64,000 bases of DNA from Candidatus Zixiibacteriota bacterium (GTDB lineage: Bacteria; Zixibacteria; MSB-5A5; GN15; JAAZOE01), in the NCBI GenBank assembly GCA_030668485.1, contig DAOUTW010000001.1, positions 1 through 64,000 of the forward strand, given 5' to 3'. Position 1 is the stretch's first letter. The number at the start of each line of letters is the position of its first letter. The translations under genes were made by a program, and so were the position numbers. Positions 7,973-17,184 of this stretch are shown in pieces. Below the pieces are notes generated by a model. That model had not been told where the DNA came from. It worked only from the letters and a program-made list of their open reading frames with translations, and did no database searches.

Positions 7973-8395
7973 ATGAGTGCGAAGATTCTGATTATCGACG
8001 ATGAGCCGGATGTGGTCACTTATATGGTAGCGGTGCTCAAGTCGAATGGGTTTACCCCTTCATCGACAACGGACCCCAACCTCGGTCTGAAGATGGCGGC
8101 CGAGGTCCGGCCTGATTTGATATGCCTGGATATTATGATGCCAGAAAAATCCGGCATATCGATTTACACTAAACTAAAGAAGGACCGCTTACTCGGCAGT
8201 ATCCCGGTGCTGATTGTCAGTGGTGTCAGCCGGCAGGGCGAGTTTGATTTTCGCTCGTTTGTTTCCGACACGTCCATTCCTCCCCCGGAGGGTTATCTGG
8301 AGAAGCCAATTGTAATCGATCAGTATCTGCAGCTTATCCGTGATTTGACTTCTACGAATCTGTCGCTCAAGCGAGGAAAGGCGACTGATGCCTGA
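7973..8395 (+). CDS. Single-domain response regulator (receiver only)
   Basis: A 140-residue CheY-like receiver without an output domain. Acidic pair IDDE, phospho-acceptor Asp in ICLDIMMP, Ser in IVSG and Lys in LEKP are all present, so it should be phosphorylatable. ATG 7973 is chosen because the protein then begins at the first receiver strand (AKILIIDDEPD); it lies 8 bp after the NrfD-cytochrome stop. It overlaps the histidine kinase gene by 8 bp, pointing to a dedicated pair co-transcribed with the redox operon. Output is presumably by protein-protein contact. Confidence 0.85.
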   Translation: MSAKILIIDDEPDVVTYMVAVLKSNGFTPSSTTDPNLGLKMAAEVRPDLICLDIMMPEKSGISIYTKLKKDRLLGSIPVLIVSGVSRQGEFDFRSFVSDTSIPPPEGYLEKPIVIDQYLQLIRDLTSTNLSLKRGKATDA

Positions 8396-9866
8396 TATGA
8401 GCAAAAAAAACCCAACATCACGGGAAAGCTGGATTCGCAACCGAATGTTCCATAAAGTGCCGTTTAATGTTGCCGTCATTGATCGCGATTATAATATCGT
8501 CGATGCCAACGAAAGATTCGCTGAACACTTTGGCGAATGGCGGGGAAAGAAATGTTATGCGGCTTACAAAAAATTGAAGGAGCCCTGCGCTCAATGCAAT
8601 TCTCTTAAAGTGTTCGAAGACGGCAAGACCCGAGTGATTGACGAAGTGGGAATCGATCTGCATGGCCGACAGACGCATTATGTTGTCCATATCGCTCCCC
8701 TGCGTCGGGCGCCCGATGATCCCATCGAATACGTGTTGGAAATGTCATCCGAAGTCACGGAAACGAAGCGATGGCAGCAGGAATACCAGATCTTGTTTGA
8801 TCGGGTGCCGTGTTATATCACCGTTATCGATGAAAACTATCGCATCGTAAGGGCGAATGAGAGTTTCCGGGAAAACTTCGGCGACGTAATAGGGCAGAAT
8901 TGTTACAAAGTATACAAACGCAGAAACACCAAATGTCCCCATTGCCCGGCCGCAAGGACATTTAAAAATGGTGGGGTTTATAACTCGACCCAGCACGGTA
9001 TCGACAAAAAGGGCCAGGATATAACTTATCGCGTAACGACTTCTCCGTTGACCCGCGGCGGTGAGAAGGTAGCTCATGTGATCGAAATCTCGACCGACCT
9101 GACCGACATTAAGAAACTGGAGCAGGATGTTATCGAGGCCGAACGGTTGGGAGCCGTTGGTCAAACCGTGGCCGGATTGGCGCACAGTATAAAAAATATT
9201 CTAATGGGTCTGGAGGGCGGAAAATATATTGTTAGCGTCGGCTTGCAGAAGGATGATAAAGAAATGATAAACCAGGGATGGGAGATGTTGGAGAGAAACT
9301 TCGATAAGACAACCACCCTCGTTAAAGATTTTCTGAGCTTTTCCAAAGGACGTCTTCCTGAACTGCAAATGGTCAATCCCAATGATCTGGCCCGCGAAAT
9401 TGTCGATCTATATCGAGATACCTGCGCTCAATCTGGCATTAAACTCACGGCTGACCTGGTCCCAACAATCAAAAAAGCGCCCCTTGACCCGGATGGTATT
9501 CACACCTGCCTGACGAACCTGGTGTCGAATGCGATCGATGCCTGCCAGATGGGCGAGCAAAAGGGAACCGAGGTGATGATCAGGGTCAGAGAAGTGCGAG
9601 GGAAGCTGGTTTTTGAAGTTGCCGATAATGGCAGCGGTATCGACTATGAAATAAAGCAAAAGATTTTTACGACTTTCTTCACCACCAAAGGTGGCATGGG
9701 AACCGGGCTTGGTCTTCTGACTACCCGCAAAATCGTTCAGGAACACGGTGGAAAGATAATTGTGGAATCCAAGAAAGGCCAGGGTGCTCGATTTCGGATG
9801 GAATTTCCTCGCAGCCGACTCCTGACCCTTTTCGAAAATGCGGGCAACCATGAGAACAAAAATTAA
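8388..9866 (+). CDS. PAS-PAS sensor histidine kinase, soluble
   Basis: A 492-residue kinase with no membrane segment. Two PAS domains (about residues 20-125 and 140-240) each carry the same cysteine pattern: one Cys after the core (KCYAAY; NCYKVY) and a later C-x2-C (PCAQC; KCPHC), suggesting paired metal, heme or redox sites. The H-box is LAHSIKN (His phosphorylation site), followed by HATPase motifs LTNLVSNAIDAC, VADNGSG and GTGLGLLT. ATG 8388 has GAGGAAAGG upstream. Flanked by two stand-alone receivers, it is the natural phosphodonor for both. Location after the Hmc-like complex suggests it reads redox state. Confidence 0.88.
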   Translation: MPDMSKKNPTSRESWIRNRMFHKVPFNVAVIDRDYNIVDANERFAEHFGEWRGKKCYAAYKKLKEPCAQCNSLKVFEDGKTRVIDEVGIDLHGRQTHYVVHIAPLRRAPDDPIEYVLEMSSEVTETKRWQQEYQILFDRVPCYITVIDENYRIVRANESFRENFGDVIGQNCYKVYKRRNTKCPHCPAARTFKNGGVYNSTQHGIDKKGQDITYRVTTSPLTRGGEKVAHVIEISTDLTDIKKLEQDVIEAERLGAVGQTVAGLAHSIKNILMGLEGGKYIVSVGLQKDDKEMINQGWEMLERNFDKTTTLVKDFLSFSKGRLPELQMVNPNDLAREIVDLYRDTCAQSGIKLTADLVPTIKKAPLDPDGIHTCLTNLVSNAIDACQMGEQKGTEVMIRVREVRGKLVFEVADNGSGIDYEIKQKIFTTFFTTKGGMGTGLGLLTTRKIVQEHGGKIIVESKKGQGARFRMEFPRSRLLTLFENAGNHENKN

Positions 9867-9886
9867 AAGAAATAAAGGAGCCTGAT

Positions 9887-10408
9887 ATGGCACAGCCTGT
9901 CGGCAAGACAGTTCTGGTAGTGGACGATGAAGCGGATGTCAGGAATTATCTGAAGGCTGCATTGGTGGAAGCCGGCTTTGACGTCGTTACTGCAGATAAT
10001 GGATTTGAGGCGCTGGACGCTGTTGACAAGCAAATCCCCGATCTCATATCGCTCGATCTCGTAATGCCGCGAAAATCCGGAGTGAAGTTTTATCGGGAGC
10101 TTGCCAAAAACAGCGCCTGGTCAAAAATTCCAATCATCATCGTCACCGGTCACGCCCGTGATGATTTGGGGAAAGCCGATCTCAAAGAATTGACTATGTC
10201 GGGTCCCGGAATTTATCTCGAAAAACCGGTCAAGCCGAATAATTACATCGCGGCCATAAAGAAGACCCTGGGGATGGATACGACTCAAGAAGAAAAGACC
10301 GCTGCCGAAAAAATTGAACTGCAGAATGAATTGAAAAATTTGATAGATGATGCCGATCCGGATATGCTGCGCAGGCTTAAAAAGGATATCCAAAACAAGA
10401 GTGATTAG
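9887..10408 (+). CDS. Receiver protein with short C-terminal extension
   Basis: A 173-residue response regulator. Receiver residues 1-~125 contain VVDDE, the acceptor Asp in ISLDLVMP, Thr in IVTGH and Lys in YLEKPV. Then follows a ~45-residue charged, probably helical tail (EEKTAAEKIELQNELKNL) of unknown function. A clear AAAGGAG precedes ATG 9887, 20 bp after the kinase stop. It is the last gene of the redox and signalling run; a short dyad without a U-tract (10448-10466) follows. Confidence 0.85.
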   Translation: MAQPVGKTVLVVDDEADVRNYLKAALVEAGFDVVTADNGFEALDAVDKQIPDLISLDLVMPRKSGVKFYRELAKNSAWSKIPIIIVTGHARDDLGKADLKELTMSGPGIYLEKPVKPNNYIAAIKKTLGMDTTQEEKTAAEKIELQNELKNLIDDADPDMLRRLKKDIQNKSD

Positions 10409-10510
10409 CGGCTCGGCAGGCTGTTATGGTAGCAAGGATCGACCAGGAGCACCGGAAATAGGTGCTTCGTAGTCCGAATGTATAATCAAATACTCGGCAT
10501 GAGCCGGACC

Positions 10511-12049
10511 CTACTTGCGCCGGGCACGTTTCTTCCGCAGGGAGCCTTGGCCTACCGATCTCTTTTTGGCGGGCCAATTTTTTTTAAAGTTTAACCAGAA
10601 AGAGGATTCATCGGAATCATGTTTATTGACATCGGCCGGTTGTGAATCTTGAGATTTCGAATTCTTACGTCTTGATCCCCGCCAATTCGCATCTTTTTTC
10701 TTTATATCTCTCCGTTTTGAATCCCTCAGCGTCATACCAAATTTCTTGGGATCACTTTTTTTGAAGTCCTGACGTTTTGATGAGCGGTCTTTTGAAGAGT
10801 TTCGCTTCGAGGGTTTAACATCTTCTAAAGGTTCGCTATCCGGATCCAATTTACGAGCTTCTTTCAACAGGCGGCTCTCCGAAGGCAGAATCGGTAGCGC
10901 TGAAATCGCCATCTTGGCTTTCATGAATCTTTCAAGATTTCGGATCGATCCTTGTTGCTCGGTAGTAGCATAAGAAATAGCATGACCGGTTTTTCCGGCG
11001 CGACCGGTGCGGCCGATACGGTGCACATAATCTTCTGAATTAGCCGGCATATCATAGTTGACCACCAGTTCAATGCCTGAAACATCGATCCCCCGGGCGG
11101 CAACATCGGTTGCTATGAGGACCTGATATTTCCCTCCTTTAAATCCATCCAGAGCATTGCGCCTTTGTCCCAGACTTCGATTGGAATGAATTTCAGCCGC
11201 GGCAAACCCCATATTTTTTACTTTGACGGTTAATTTACTGGCCATCCGTTTTGTTCGAGTAAAAACCAGTACCGGGCCGGTATACTGTTTTAGCTGGACC
11301 GCCAGAAGCCGTTTCTTATCATGATTTTTGATAAAAAACATTTCATGACTAATCTCGGAAGGTGATGCGCCGGAACGATCAACTTCAATGCGGGTCGGAT
11401 ATCTCATAAGTTTTTCGGCTATGGCTTCAATTGCCTTCGGCATGGTTGCCGAGAACAGCATTGTCTGACGTGTATCGGGAATCGATTGCATTATTTCTTT
11501 GATGTCGGGTATGAACCCCATATCAAGCATCCGATCGGCTTCATCTAATACGAAAACCTCAATATTGGAAAGGTCGACGGTTCTTCTTTCAAGATGATCC
11601 TTGAGTCGTCCCGGGGTGGCAATAATAACTCGAGGATTTTTCTTGAGGGTATTCCGCTGCAGAGACATCGAGGCCCCGCCGATCAAAACCACCGAACGAA
11701 GATTCATGGAACGGCACAATGCCTGAAGCGCTTCATCCACTTGAAGGGCCAGTTCACGAGTCGGGACCAAAACGAGGCCGGAACCTCTTTTCATTTTGGC
11801 CAAACGTTGCAACATCGGAATCCCAAACGCCAGAGTCTTGCCGGAGCCGGTCTGGGCGAGGGCGACGATATCATCTCCGTGAATACCAACCGGTATCGCT
11901 TCTTTTTGAACCGGAGTCGGATTCTTGAAATTAAGTCGACTGACCTCTTTTATTAAACTCGGAGCAATATCCAGATTATAAAATCCGTTGTCCGCGCGTC
12001 TGGGAGTCCTGTCACTTCTTCCGCTAATTCTTTTTTGTGAAGTAATCAT
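10511..12049 (-). CDS. rhlE: DEAD-box RNA helicase, RhlE-like
   Basis: A 512-residue ATP-dependent RNA helicase. Motifs in order: Q motif (NFKNPTPVQ), Walker A (AQTGSGKT), DEAD (VLDEADRMLDMGF), SAT and HRIGRTGR. The RhlE group is the closest match by overall length and layout. The last ~110 residues are a low-complexity lysine/arginine/serine tail (SKRR, KKKD, RRKNSKSQ), typical of RNA-binding extensions. It overlaps the stop of typA by 4 bp (ATGA), so it is translationally coupled to typA; the pairing fits ribosome assembly or stress functions. The subgroup name is less certain than the family. Confidence 0.88.
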   Translation of the reverse strand: MITSQKRISGRSDRTPRRADNGFYNLDIAPSLIKEVSRLNFKNPTPVQKEAIPVGIHGDDIVALAQTGSGKTLAFGIPMLQRLAKMKRGSGLVLVPTRELALQVDEALQALCRSMNLRSVVLIGGASMSLQRNTLKKNPRVIIATPGRLKDHLERRTVDLSNIEVFVLDEADRMLDMGFIPDIKEIMQSIPDTRQTMLFSATMPKAIEAIAEKLMRYPTRIEVDRSGASPSEISHEMFFIKNHDKKRLLAVQLKQYTGPVLVFTRTKRMASKLTVKVKNMGFAAAEIHSNRSLGQRRNALDGFKGGKYQVLIATDVAARGIDVSGIELVVNYDMPANSEDYVHRIGRTGRAGKTGHAISYATTEQQGSIRNLERFMKAKMAISALPILPSESRLLKEARKLDPDSEPLEDVKPSKRNSSKDRSSKRQDFKKSDPKKFGMTLRDSKRRDIKKKDANWRGSRRKNSKSQDSQPADVNKHDSDESSFWLNFKKNWPAKKRSVGQGSLRKKRARRK

Positions 12050-13959
12050 GCTGAGGCTCTTGATTGTAAGTCATTTAATCCTTCATCCGAGGATATCTGT
12101 TTTCTCTCAGCACGTCTTCGGGCATCGATATCCAAAATTGCTTTTCTAATCCGAATGAATTTTGGAGTCACTTCGGCCAGTTCATCGTCTCTGATCCACT
12201 CCATCGCCTCCTCCAATGTCATCTTGCGAGGGACATTAAGTTTGACACCAATGTCCTTTGTTGACGACCGATGGTTGGTCAGATTTTTTCGTTTGGTCGG
12301 GTTGCAAGTCATATCCATAGTTCTTGCATTTTCGCCGACAATCTGACCGTTATAGATTCTTTCTGTCGGCTCAACAAAAACGACCGATCGCTCTTGAAGC
12401 CCTTCCAAAGCATAGGCCGTGGCAATACCGGTTTCGATACTGACGACCGAACCTTTGCTTCTGGACACAATATCACCGCGCCACGAACCATAACCGACAA
12501 AACGGGAGGCCATAATTCCGAGACCACGCGTGTCGGTTAAAAACTCCGATCGGTATCCGATTAATCCTCGGGTAGGGATCTCAAACTCAATACGGACAGT
12601 ATTGGTACCGGCGTTTTCCACCGATGTCAACTCACCTTTACGTTTGGCAAGTTTTTCAATGACGATTCCCTGATGATCTTCAGGGACATCGATAACAAGA
12701 TGCTCGATAGGTTCCAATATATTGCCGTTTTCATCGAGACGTGTGATCACTTCCGGGCGGGAAATACAAAACTCCAGTCCTTCACGACGCATTTCTTCAA
12801 TTAAAATAGCTAAATGAAGTTCTCCTCGTCCCGAAACAATCACCCCATCGGAGCGACCGATATCTGCCATTCTGAGAGCAACATTTACACGAAGTTCTCT
12901 TGTGAGTCGTTCCTTTAACTGACGGAGCATAATCGCTTTGCCATCCTGTCCTGAGAATGGTCCGTTGTTGACCAAAAATAGCATTGAAAGAGTCGGCTCT
13001 TCGATCTCAAGAGGTTTTAAGGCCTCATTAGTATTTTCATTTTTCGAAAAAGTATCGCCAATGCCGATCTCCGGAGGTCCGGCTATCCAGACGATATCAC
13101 CGGCGGAAATCTCATCGGTGTCAACCCTGGTCAGGCCGCGAGTAATCCACATATGGGTACTCTTAACTTTCGAAAAAGAATCTAACTCCCAACCTTTATC
13201 CTGAGAAAACGGATCTTTCAGCTTGGTAACCAAACGGGTGAATTCTTCACCCTTTTTAAGAGTACCCCGGAGAACTCGTCCCGATCCGATTTGACCGATA
13301 TAATCATTCCAGTCAAGGGAACTGACCTGCATTAAGAAATCGCCATCCTGGCTGACTTGAGGAGGAACAACTTCGTCAATGATGGTCTTAAAGAGGGCGT
13401 CCATCCCTTGATGTTCTTCTTTGTCCAAATCGTTGACAAACCATCCATCAAGGCCGGAACCGTAGAGTACCGGAAAATGAGCCTGTTCATCGGTGGCGCC
13501 TAATTCTATAAAGAGGTCAAAGGTCTTATTCAGGGAATAATCCGGGCGGGCGCTAGGGCGGTCGACTTTATTGATGACGACAATCGGACGAAGCCCAAGC
13601 TTTAAGGCTCGCATGAGCACATAGCGGGTCTGAGGCATCGGCCCTTCATTGGCATCGACCAACAGTAAAACCGAGTCGACCATAGAGAGTACCCGTTCCA
13701 CTTCACCGGAGAAATCGGCATGACCGGGGGTATCTATAATATTTATCAGGTAATCATTCCATGATACGGTACAATGTTTTGAACGAATAGTTATACCGCG
13801 TTCCCGCTCCAATACATTGTTGTCCATGAGCCGTTCGGCAACTTTTTGGTTTTTGCGGAAAGTCCGGGTGGCCTTAAATACTGAATCTATAAGCGTCGTT
13901 TTGCCATGATCAATATGGGCAACGATAGCAAGGTTTCGGATATGAGCAATATCAGCCAT
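12046..13959 (-). CDS. typA: Ribosome-associated GTPase TypA/BipA
   Basis: A 637-residue translational GTPase. G1 AHIDHGKTT, G2 ERERGITI, G3 DTPGHADF and G4 NKVDRPSARPD are intact. Elongation-factor-like domains follow, then the TypA-specific C-terminal region, with the RGLIGYRSEFLTDTRG segment. Slightly longer than the usual ~600-615 residues, mainly through a short C-terminal extension. TypA binds the ribosome at the EF-G site and helps large-subunit assembly at low temperature or under stress. A promoter and an intrinsic terminator lie in its 5' leader. First gene of the typA-rhlE operon. Confidence 0.95.
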   Translation of the reverse strand: MADIAHIRNLAIVAHIDHGKTTLIDSVFKATRTFRKNQKVAERLMDNNVLERERGITIRSKHCTVSWNDYLINIIDTPGHADFSGEVERVLSMVDSVLLLVDANEGPMPQTRYVLMRALKLGLRPIVVINKVDRPSARPDYSLNKTFDLFIELGATDEQAHFPVLYGSGLDGWFVNDLDKEEHQGMDALFKTIIDEVVPPQVSQDGDFLMQVSSLDWNDYIGQIGSGRVLRGTLKKGEEFTRLVTKLKDPFSQDKGWELDSFSKVKSTHMWITRGLTRVDTDEISAGDIVWIAGPPEIGIGDTFSKNENTNEALKPLEIEEPTLSMLFLVNNGPFSGQDGKAIMLRQLKERLTRELRVNVALRMADIGRSDGVIVSGRGELHLAILIEEMRREGLEFCISRPEVITRLDENGNILEPIEHLVIDVPEDHQGIVIEKLAKRKGELTSVENAGTNTVRIEFEIPTRGLIGYRSEFLTDTRGLGIMASRFVGYGSWRGDIVSRSKGSVVSIETGIATAYALEGLQERSVVFVEPTERIYNGQIVGENARTMDMTCNPTKRKNLTNHRSSTKDIGVKLNVPRKMTLEEAMEWIRDDELAEVTPKFIRIRKAILDIDARRRAERKQISSDEGLNDLQSRASA

Positions 13960-14058
13960 CAGTCAGTACACCTTACACCTTTCAAAAGCAGAAATATCTG
14001 CGTAGTCACATATTTCAACAAATCCTGCCGATTAAGCTTTCAGGGAATAATCACGCAG

Positions 14059-14090
14059 AAAAAATCCGAACAGATCTTGCTCTGTTCGGA
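14059..14090 (-). terminator. Intrinsic terminator in the typA leader (possible attenuator)
   Basis: Perfect 10-bp inverted repeat TCCGAACAGA/TCTGTTCGGA (14065-14074, 14081-14090; 6-nt loop) followed on the minus strand by U6 (14059-14064). It sits between the predicted typA promoter and the typA start codon 100 nt downstream, so it would end transcripts before typA unless read through. It could also stop transcription from the two-component operon ending at 14472. Confidence 0.75.
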
Positions 14091-14109
14091 GAACTATAAC
14101 AACCCGATA

Positions 14110-14137
14110 AGTATAAGGTTCAATCTTATTTTGTCAA
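14110..14137 (-). promoter_or_regulatory. Sigma-70-type promoter upstream of typA
   Basis: On the minus strand, TTGACA (14132-14137), a 16-bp spacer and TATACT (14110-14115). Predicted start near 14103, immediately before the leader terminator. Confidence 0.65.
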
Positions 14138-14471
14138 TGAATATCTTCCCTATTTGGAGCAGAACCGGATTTTAGCGGTATTTTCCATTGATCCTGCCCA
14201 TTTATCAGTAATATATTTAGATATACAATAAAAAGGCTCTCCCGGTTGGACGAATTTCACAACTTTTGGGTAACGTGAGAATTTCACCTTACTATGTGTA
14301 GACATCCCTGTTTACTCGCTCTTGATTTCCTTCCGCCGACTTCCGTCGATTAAAATTCCAATTCAATCAGCCTCGGCAAAGACCAGGCACAATCACTTAT
14401 AACACATAGCCCTGTCAGGGATCGTATGCCAAAACCATAATGTATACTTTTTCAGATTTATCTATCCGGCA

Positions 14472-15824
14472 TTAACGGTCAGGTGCTATGCCATACTTTT
14501 TCATGCGGTAGACCAGGACATGCCGGGGGATGTTTATATATTTGGCGGCTTTGGTGCGGTTCCATCCGCATCTGTCCAAAGCATCGGTTATCAGGTTTTT
14601 TTCCGCTTCCTGATATGTCATATGCTCACTTGACGGGTTATCGAACATTTCCTTGATTAAGGGATCAGGTTTACCAAAATCCTCAGGAAGATCACCGGGG
14701 GTAAGTTCATCCGCTTTTCTTAAAATCGTCATACGCTCGATGAGATTCTCCAGCTCTCGGATATTTCCGGGCCATTTATACGCCATTAGTTTGTCCATCA
14801 ACTTTGAAGATACCGATATGCTAGATTCCTTCCCGAATTTATGTATAAACTCCTTTATCAGAATCGGGATATCTTCGGTTCTCCGGCGCAGGCTGGGGAG
14901 GGTAATCGGGATGACGTTTAATCGGTAGAATAAATCCTCTCGAAAATCGCCGGAGAATACTCGCTCTTTAAGGCTAACGTTGGTGGTGGCGATAATGCGG
15001 GCATCTATTTCCCTTTTCATTTCCGATCCAACCGGTTCGATCACCCTCTCCTGCAAAACCCGCAGAAGTTTGGCCTGAAGATCGGAAGCCAGCTCGCTTA
15101 CTTCATCCAAAAGGAGGGTGCCGCCATCGGCCAATTCAAACTTACCCTTCTTGTCTTTCACCGCTCCGGTGAAAGCTCCCTTGACATGGCCAAAAAGCTC
15201 CGATTCCAAGAGATCTTTTGGTATCGCAGCGCAGTTGACAGCAATAAGTTCCCCTTCGGATCGCGTGCTGTGGTGATGTATAGTCCGGGCCACGAGTTCC
15301 TTTCCCGTTCCGGATTCGCCGATGAGTAAAACCGTGGCATCGGTGGCGGCTATCTTTTTAATTGTCGCCATCATGTCCCTGAAAGGCGAGGATGTTCCGA
15401 CCAGCGAGGGGGTCCGTTTATTTTCATGAAGTTGCTTTTTTAGAAGTTTGTTTTCGTGCTCCAGCCTTCTAAATTCCAGAGCCTTTTCGATGGCGATGAA
15501 AAGTTCTTCATCTTCAAACGGTTTGGTGATATAATCGAAAGCGCCAAGCTTTACCGCCTCTACCGCCTGAGACACGGTACCATGCGCCGTTATGAGAATA
15601 ATTTTGAGGTCGGGCTGAACCGCCCTCGATTGTTTTAGAAGCTCAATACCGTCTAATATCGGCATTCGAATATCGGCCAGGAGAAGATCGAACCTGTTTT
15701 TACGGAGGGAATCCATGGCCTGTTGGCCATCCTCAACAGCCGTAACATCAAATCCCTCTTTCCCCAGTTTAAACTGGATTACCCTGCGCACCGATTTATC
15801 ATCATCTGCCAACAAAATCTTCAT
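14472..15824 (-). CDS. NtrC-family sigma-54-dependent response regulator
   Basis: A 450-residue regulator of the ZraR/HydG/AtoC layout. The receiver (residues 1-~120) has ADDD, acceptor Asp in LLADIRMP, Thr in LITAHG and Lys in ITKPF. The AAA+ domain has Walker A GESGTGKE, an intact GAFTGA loop and Walker B LLLDEVSE. The C-terminal Fis-type HTH is [18 protein letters not shown]. It is encoded 8 bp after the histidine kinase and divergently from a CusCBA-like efflux operon, so control of metal efflux is the likely job. A sigma-54 promoter before the kinase gene suggests autoregulation. Confidence 0.9.
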   Translation of the reverse strand: MKILLADDDKSVRRVIQFKLGKEGFDVTAVEDGQQAMDSLRKNRFDLLLADIRMPILDGIELLKQSRAVQPDLKIILITAHGTVSQAVEAVKLGAFDYITKPFEDEELFIAIEKALEFRRLEHENKLLKKQLHENKRTPSLVGTSSPFRDMMATIKKIAATDATVLLIGESGTGKELVARTIHHHSTRSEGELIAVNCAAIPKDLLESELFGHVKGAFTGAVKDKKGKFELADGGTLLLDEVSELASDLQAKLLRVLQERVIEPVGSEMKREIDARIIATTNVSLKERVFSGDFREDLFYRLNVIPITLPSLRRRTEDIPILIKEFIHKFGKESSISVSSKLMDKLMAYKWPGNIRELENLIERMTILRKADELTPGDLPEDFGKPDPLIKEMFDNPSSEHMTYQEAEKNLITDALDRCGWNRTKAAKYINIPRHVLVYRMKKYGIAPDR

Positions 15825-15832
15825 ACATTCCT

Positions 15833-16876
15833 CTAAACTAACGGTAATGAAACCACGATTTTGGTACCTTGTCCCGGTTGACTCTCAACTTCTATGTTTC
15901 CATCATGGCTTTCGACGATAGCCTTTACGATGGCCAGGCCGAGACCTATACCCGATGCTTTGGTCGTATAAAACGGCTCAAATATTCTATCGACATCAGC
16001 CTCTTCAACCCCTTCTCCTGAATCTTTTATCGTAAGTATCGCGGTCGAGGTATTCCGTTTTTCGAGCCATACTTCGATGATAGATTCGGGCTTAGAGACC
16101 TGAATTGCATTCAGCAAAAGATTAAGCATCATTTCATGTAACTTTTCCTTATCACCATGAATAATAATCCGATCCTCTATGTCCTTTTGAATAGTAACAC
16201 CCAGTTTTAGAGCGTGGGCTTCCACCGATTTTGTGGTTGTCGGGATCAATTCTGAAAGATCCAATCTTTCCAGCTTCGTTTCCTTCGGTCGGGCAAAATT
16301 AAGAAACTCGGTGATGGTTCCGTCCATTCGTTTTATTTCGCTGAATAAAATTCCCCTGAACTCCTCTTTATCATCCGGTGAAGTATTTTCATCGCTGATT
16401 ATTTCAAGAGCCCCCTTGATGGATGCCAATGGATTTTTGATCTCATGGGCCACTCCGGCCGCAATCTGACCGACAATCGATAATTGATGAGAACGCTCCA
16501 ATTGAATTCTCATCTCTTCCTGCTTCTTTCGGGCCAGAAGCTGGCGGTCGATCAAAGCGCCGCTCAAAATAGCGATGGCAAAATAGAAAATGATTTCTAC
16601 AATCTCTCCGACCAAATCATGCGCCCCCGAAACCCGGACAAAGACATAAGGCAGCACCAGGAGCGAAATGATAGAGGCGGCATAAACCCCGCCCCTCAAG
16701 CCAAACCACGAGGCGGCCATGACGATCGGTATATAACAGAAGCGACCGTGGATGGCATGAATCCAATGAGCCTGGCCGAAGATCGGCTCCAAAATTAAGC
16801 CATAATGGATCCCGAGAGTTAGAGTAATCAGCCCTCCCAGAATTGCCGTCTTATATTTGGTTTGAAGAGTTTTCAC
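15833..16876 (-). CDS. Membrane sensor histidine kinase
   Basis: A 347-residue kinase. The N-terminal ~115 residues form about four transmembrane helices (GGLITLTLGIHYGLIL; IPIVMAASWFGL; YAASIISLLVLPYVFV; IIFYFAIAILSGALI) with very short loops, so sensing is probably within the membrane rather than by a large periplasmic domain. Then come the H-box GVAHEIKNPL and HATPase motifs LLNAIQVS, IKDSGEGV and GIGLGLAI. GTG 16876 follows AAAAGGTGAT at good spacing; GTG 16885 would add three residues but lies within that ribosome site. Partner of the NtrC-type regulator. The lack of a periplasmic metal-binding loop is unlike ZraS or CusS. Confidence 0.85.
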   Translation of the reverse strand: MKTLQTKYKTAILGGLITLTLGIHYGLILEPIFGQAHWIHAIHGRFCYIPIVMAASWFGLRGGVYAASIISLLVLPYVFVRVSGAHDLVGEIVEIIFYFAIAILSGALIDRQLLARKKQEEMRIQLERSHQLSIVGQIAAGVAHEIKNPLASIKGALEIISDENTSPDDKEEFRGILFSEIKRMDGTITEFLNFARPKETKLERLDLSELIPTTTKSVEAHALKLGVTIQKDIEDRIIIHGDKEKLHEMMLNLLLNAIQVSKPESIIEVWLEKRNTSTAILTIKDSGEGVEEADVDRIFEPFYTTKASGIGLGLAIVKAIVESHDGNIEVESQPGQGTKIVVSLPLV

Positions 16877-16901
16877 CAGTATCACCTTTTACAATCTGAA
16901 A

Positions 16902-16917
16902 AGCAATCGTTGTGCCG
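16902..16917 (-). promoter_or_regulatory. Sigma-54 promoter of the kinase/regulator operon
   Basis: Minus-strand CGGCACAACGATTGCT matches TGGCAYRNNNNTTGCW at all fixed positions but the first. The -12 GC lies at 16903-16904, placing the start about ten bases before the AAAAGGTG ribosome site. Confidence 0.7.
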
Positions 16918-17036
16918 TTTTCTCTGACGAAATTTTAATCCATTTATTTACAACAGGTTACTTTGATAATATCGGAAGAAAAATAAATAAATTCCTCTTT
17001 TGTGTACATATTATACGTTTAATTTGTAGAAAAACG

Positions 17037-17074
17037 AACAATATTCTCCAATAAATAACAATATTCTTCAATAA
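17037..17074. promoter_or_regulatory. Pair of 18-bp direct repeats, candidate activator sites
   Basis: AACAATATTCTCCAATAA (17037-17054) and AACAATATTCTTCAATAA (17057-17074) differ at one base and repeat with a 20-bp period. Each holds a TATT-N4-AATA dyad. They lie 61-98 bp before the plus-strand sigma-54-like site and 120-157 bp before the minus-strand sigma-54 promoter, so they could serve both. Confidence 0.5.
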
Positions 17075-17134
17075 TGTCTGTCAAGGAGATCGGGAGATGT
17101 GGTAAGTTGTTGTTAATGAGTGGATTATATTTTT

Positions 17135-17150
17135 GGGCACCCTTTTTGTT
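17135..17150 (+). promoter_or_regulatory. Weak sigma-54-like promoter before the efflux operon
   Basis: GGGCACCCTTTTTGTT keeps the GG and TTG elements at correct spacing but has GT instead of GC at -12 and G at the first position. Start codon of the efflux gene is at 17185. Confidence 0.35.
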
Positions 17151-17184
17151 TAACTGTGTTGTAATGAAAATAGGAAACCATAAC

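Larger units (their letters stand above)
13960..14471. other. typA leader and intergenic region
   Basis: No gene. It holds, on the minus strand, a near-consensus promoter (14110-14137), an intrinsic terminator in the resulting leader (14059-14090), and a small hairpin followed by U4 (13985-14001). The part from 14140 to 14471 shows only a short CCCTG-T-CAGGG dyad. Confidence 0.6.
16877..17184. other. Divergent regulatory region between two-component and efflux operons
   Basis: No gene. It contains a strong minus-strand sigma-54 promoter (16902-16917), two 18-bp near-identical direct repeats (17037-17074) and a weaker plus-strand sigma-54-like site (17135-17150). Confidence 0.6.
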
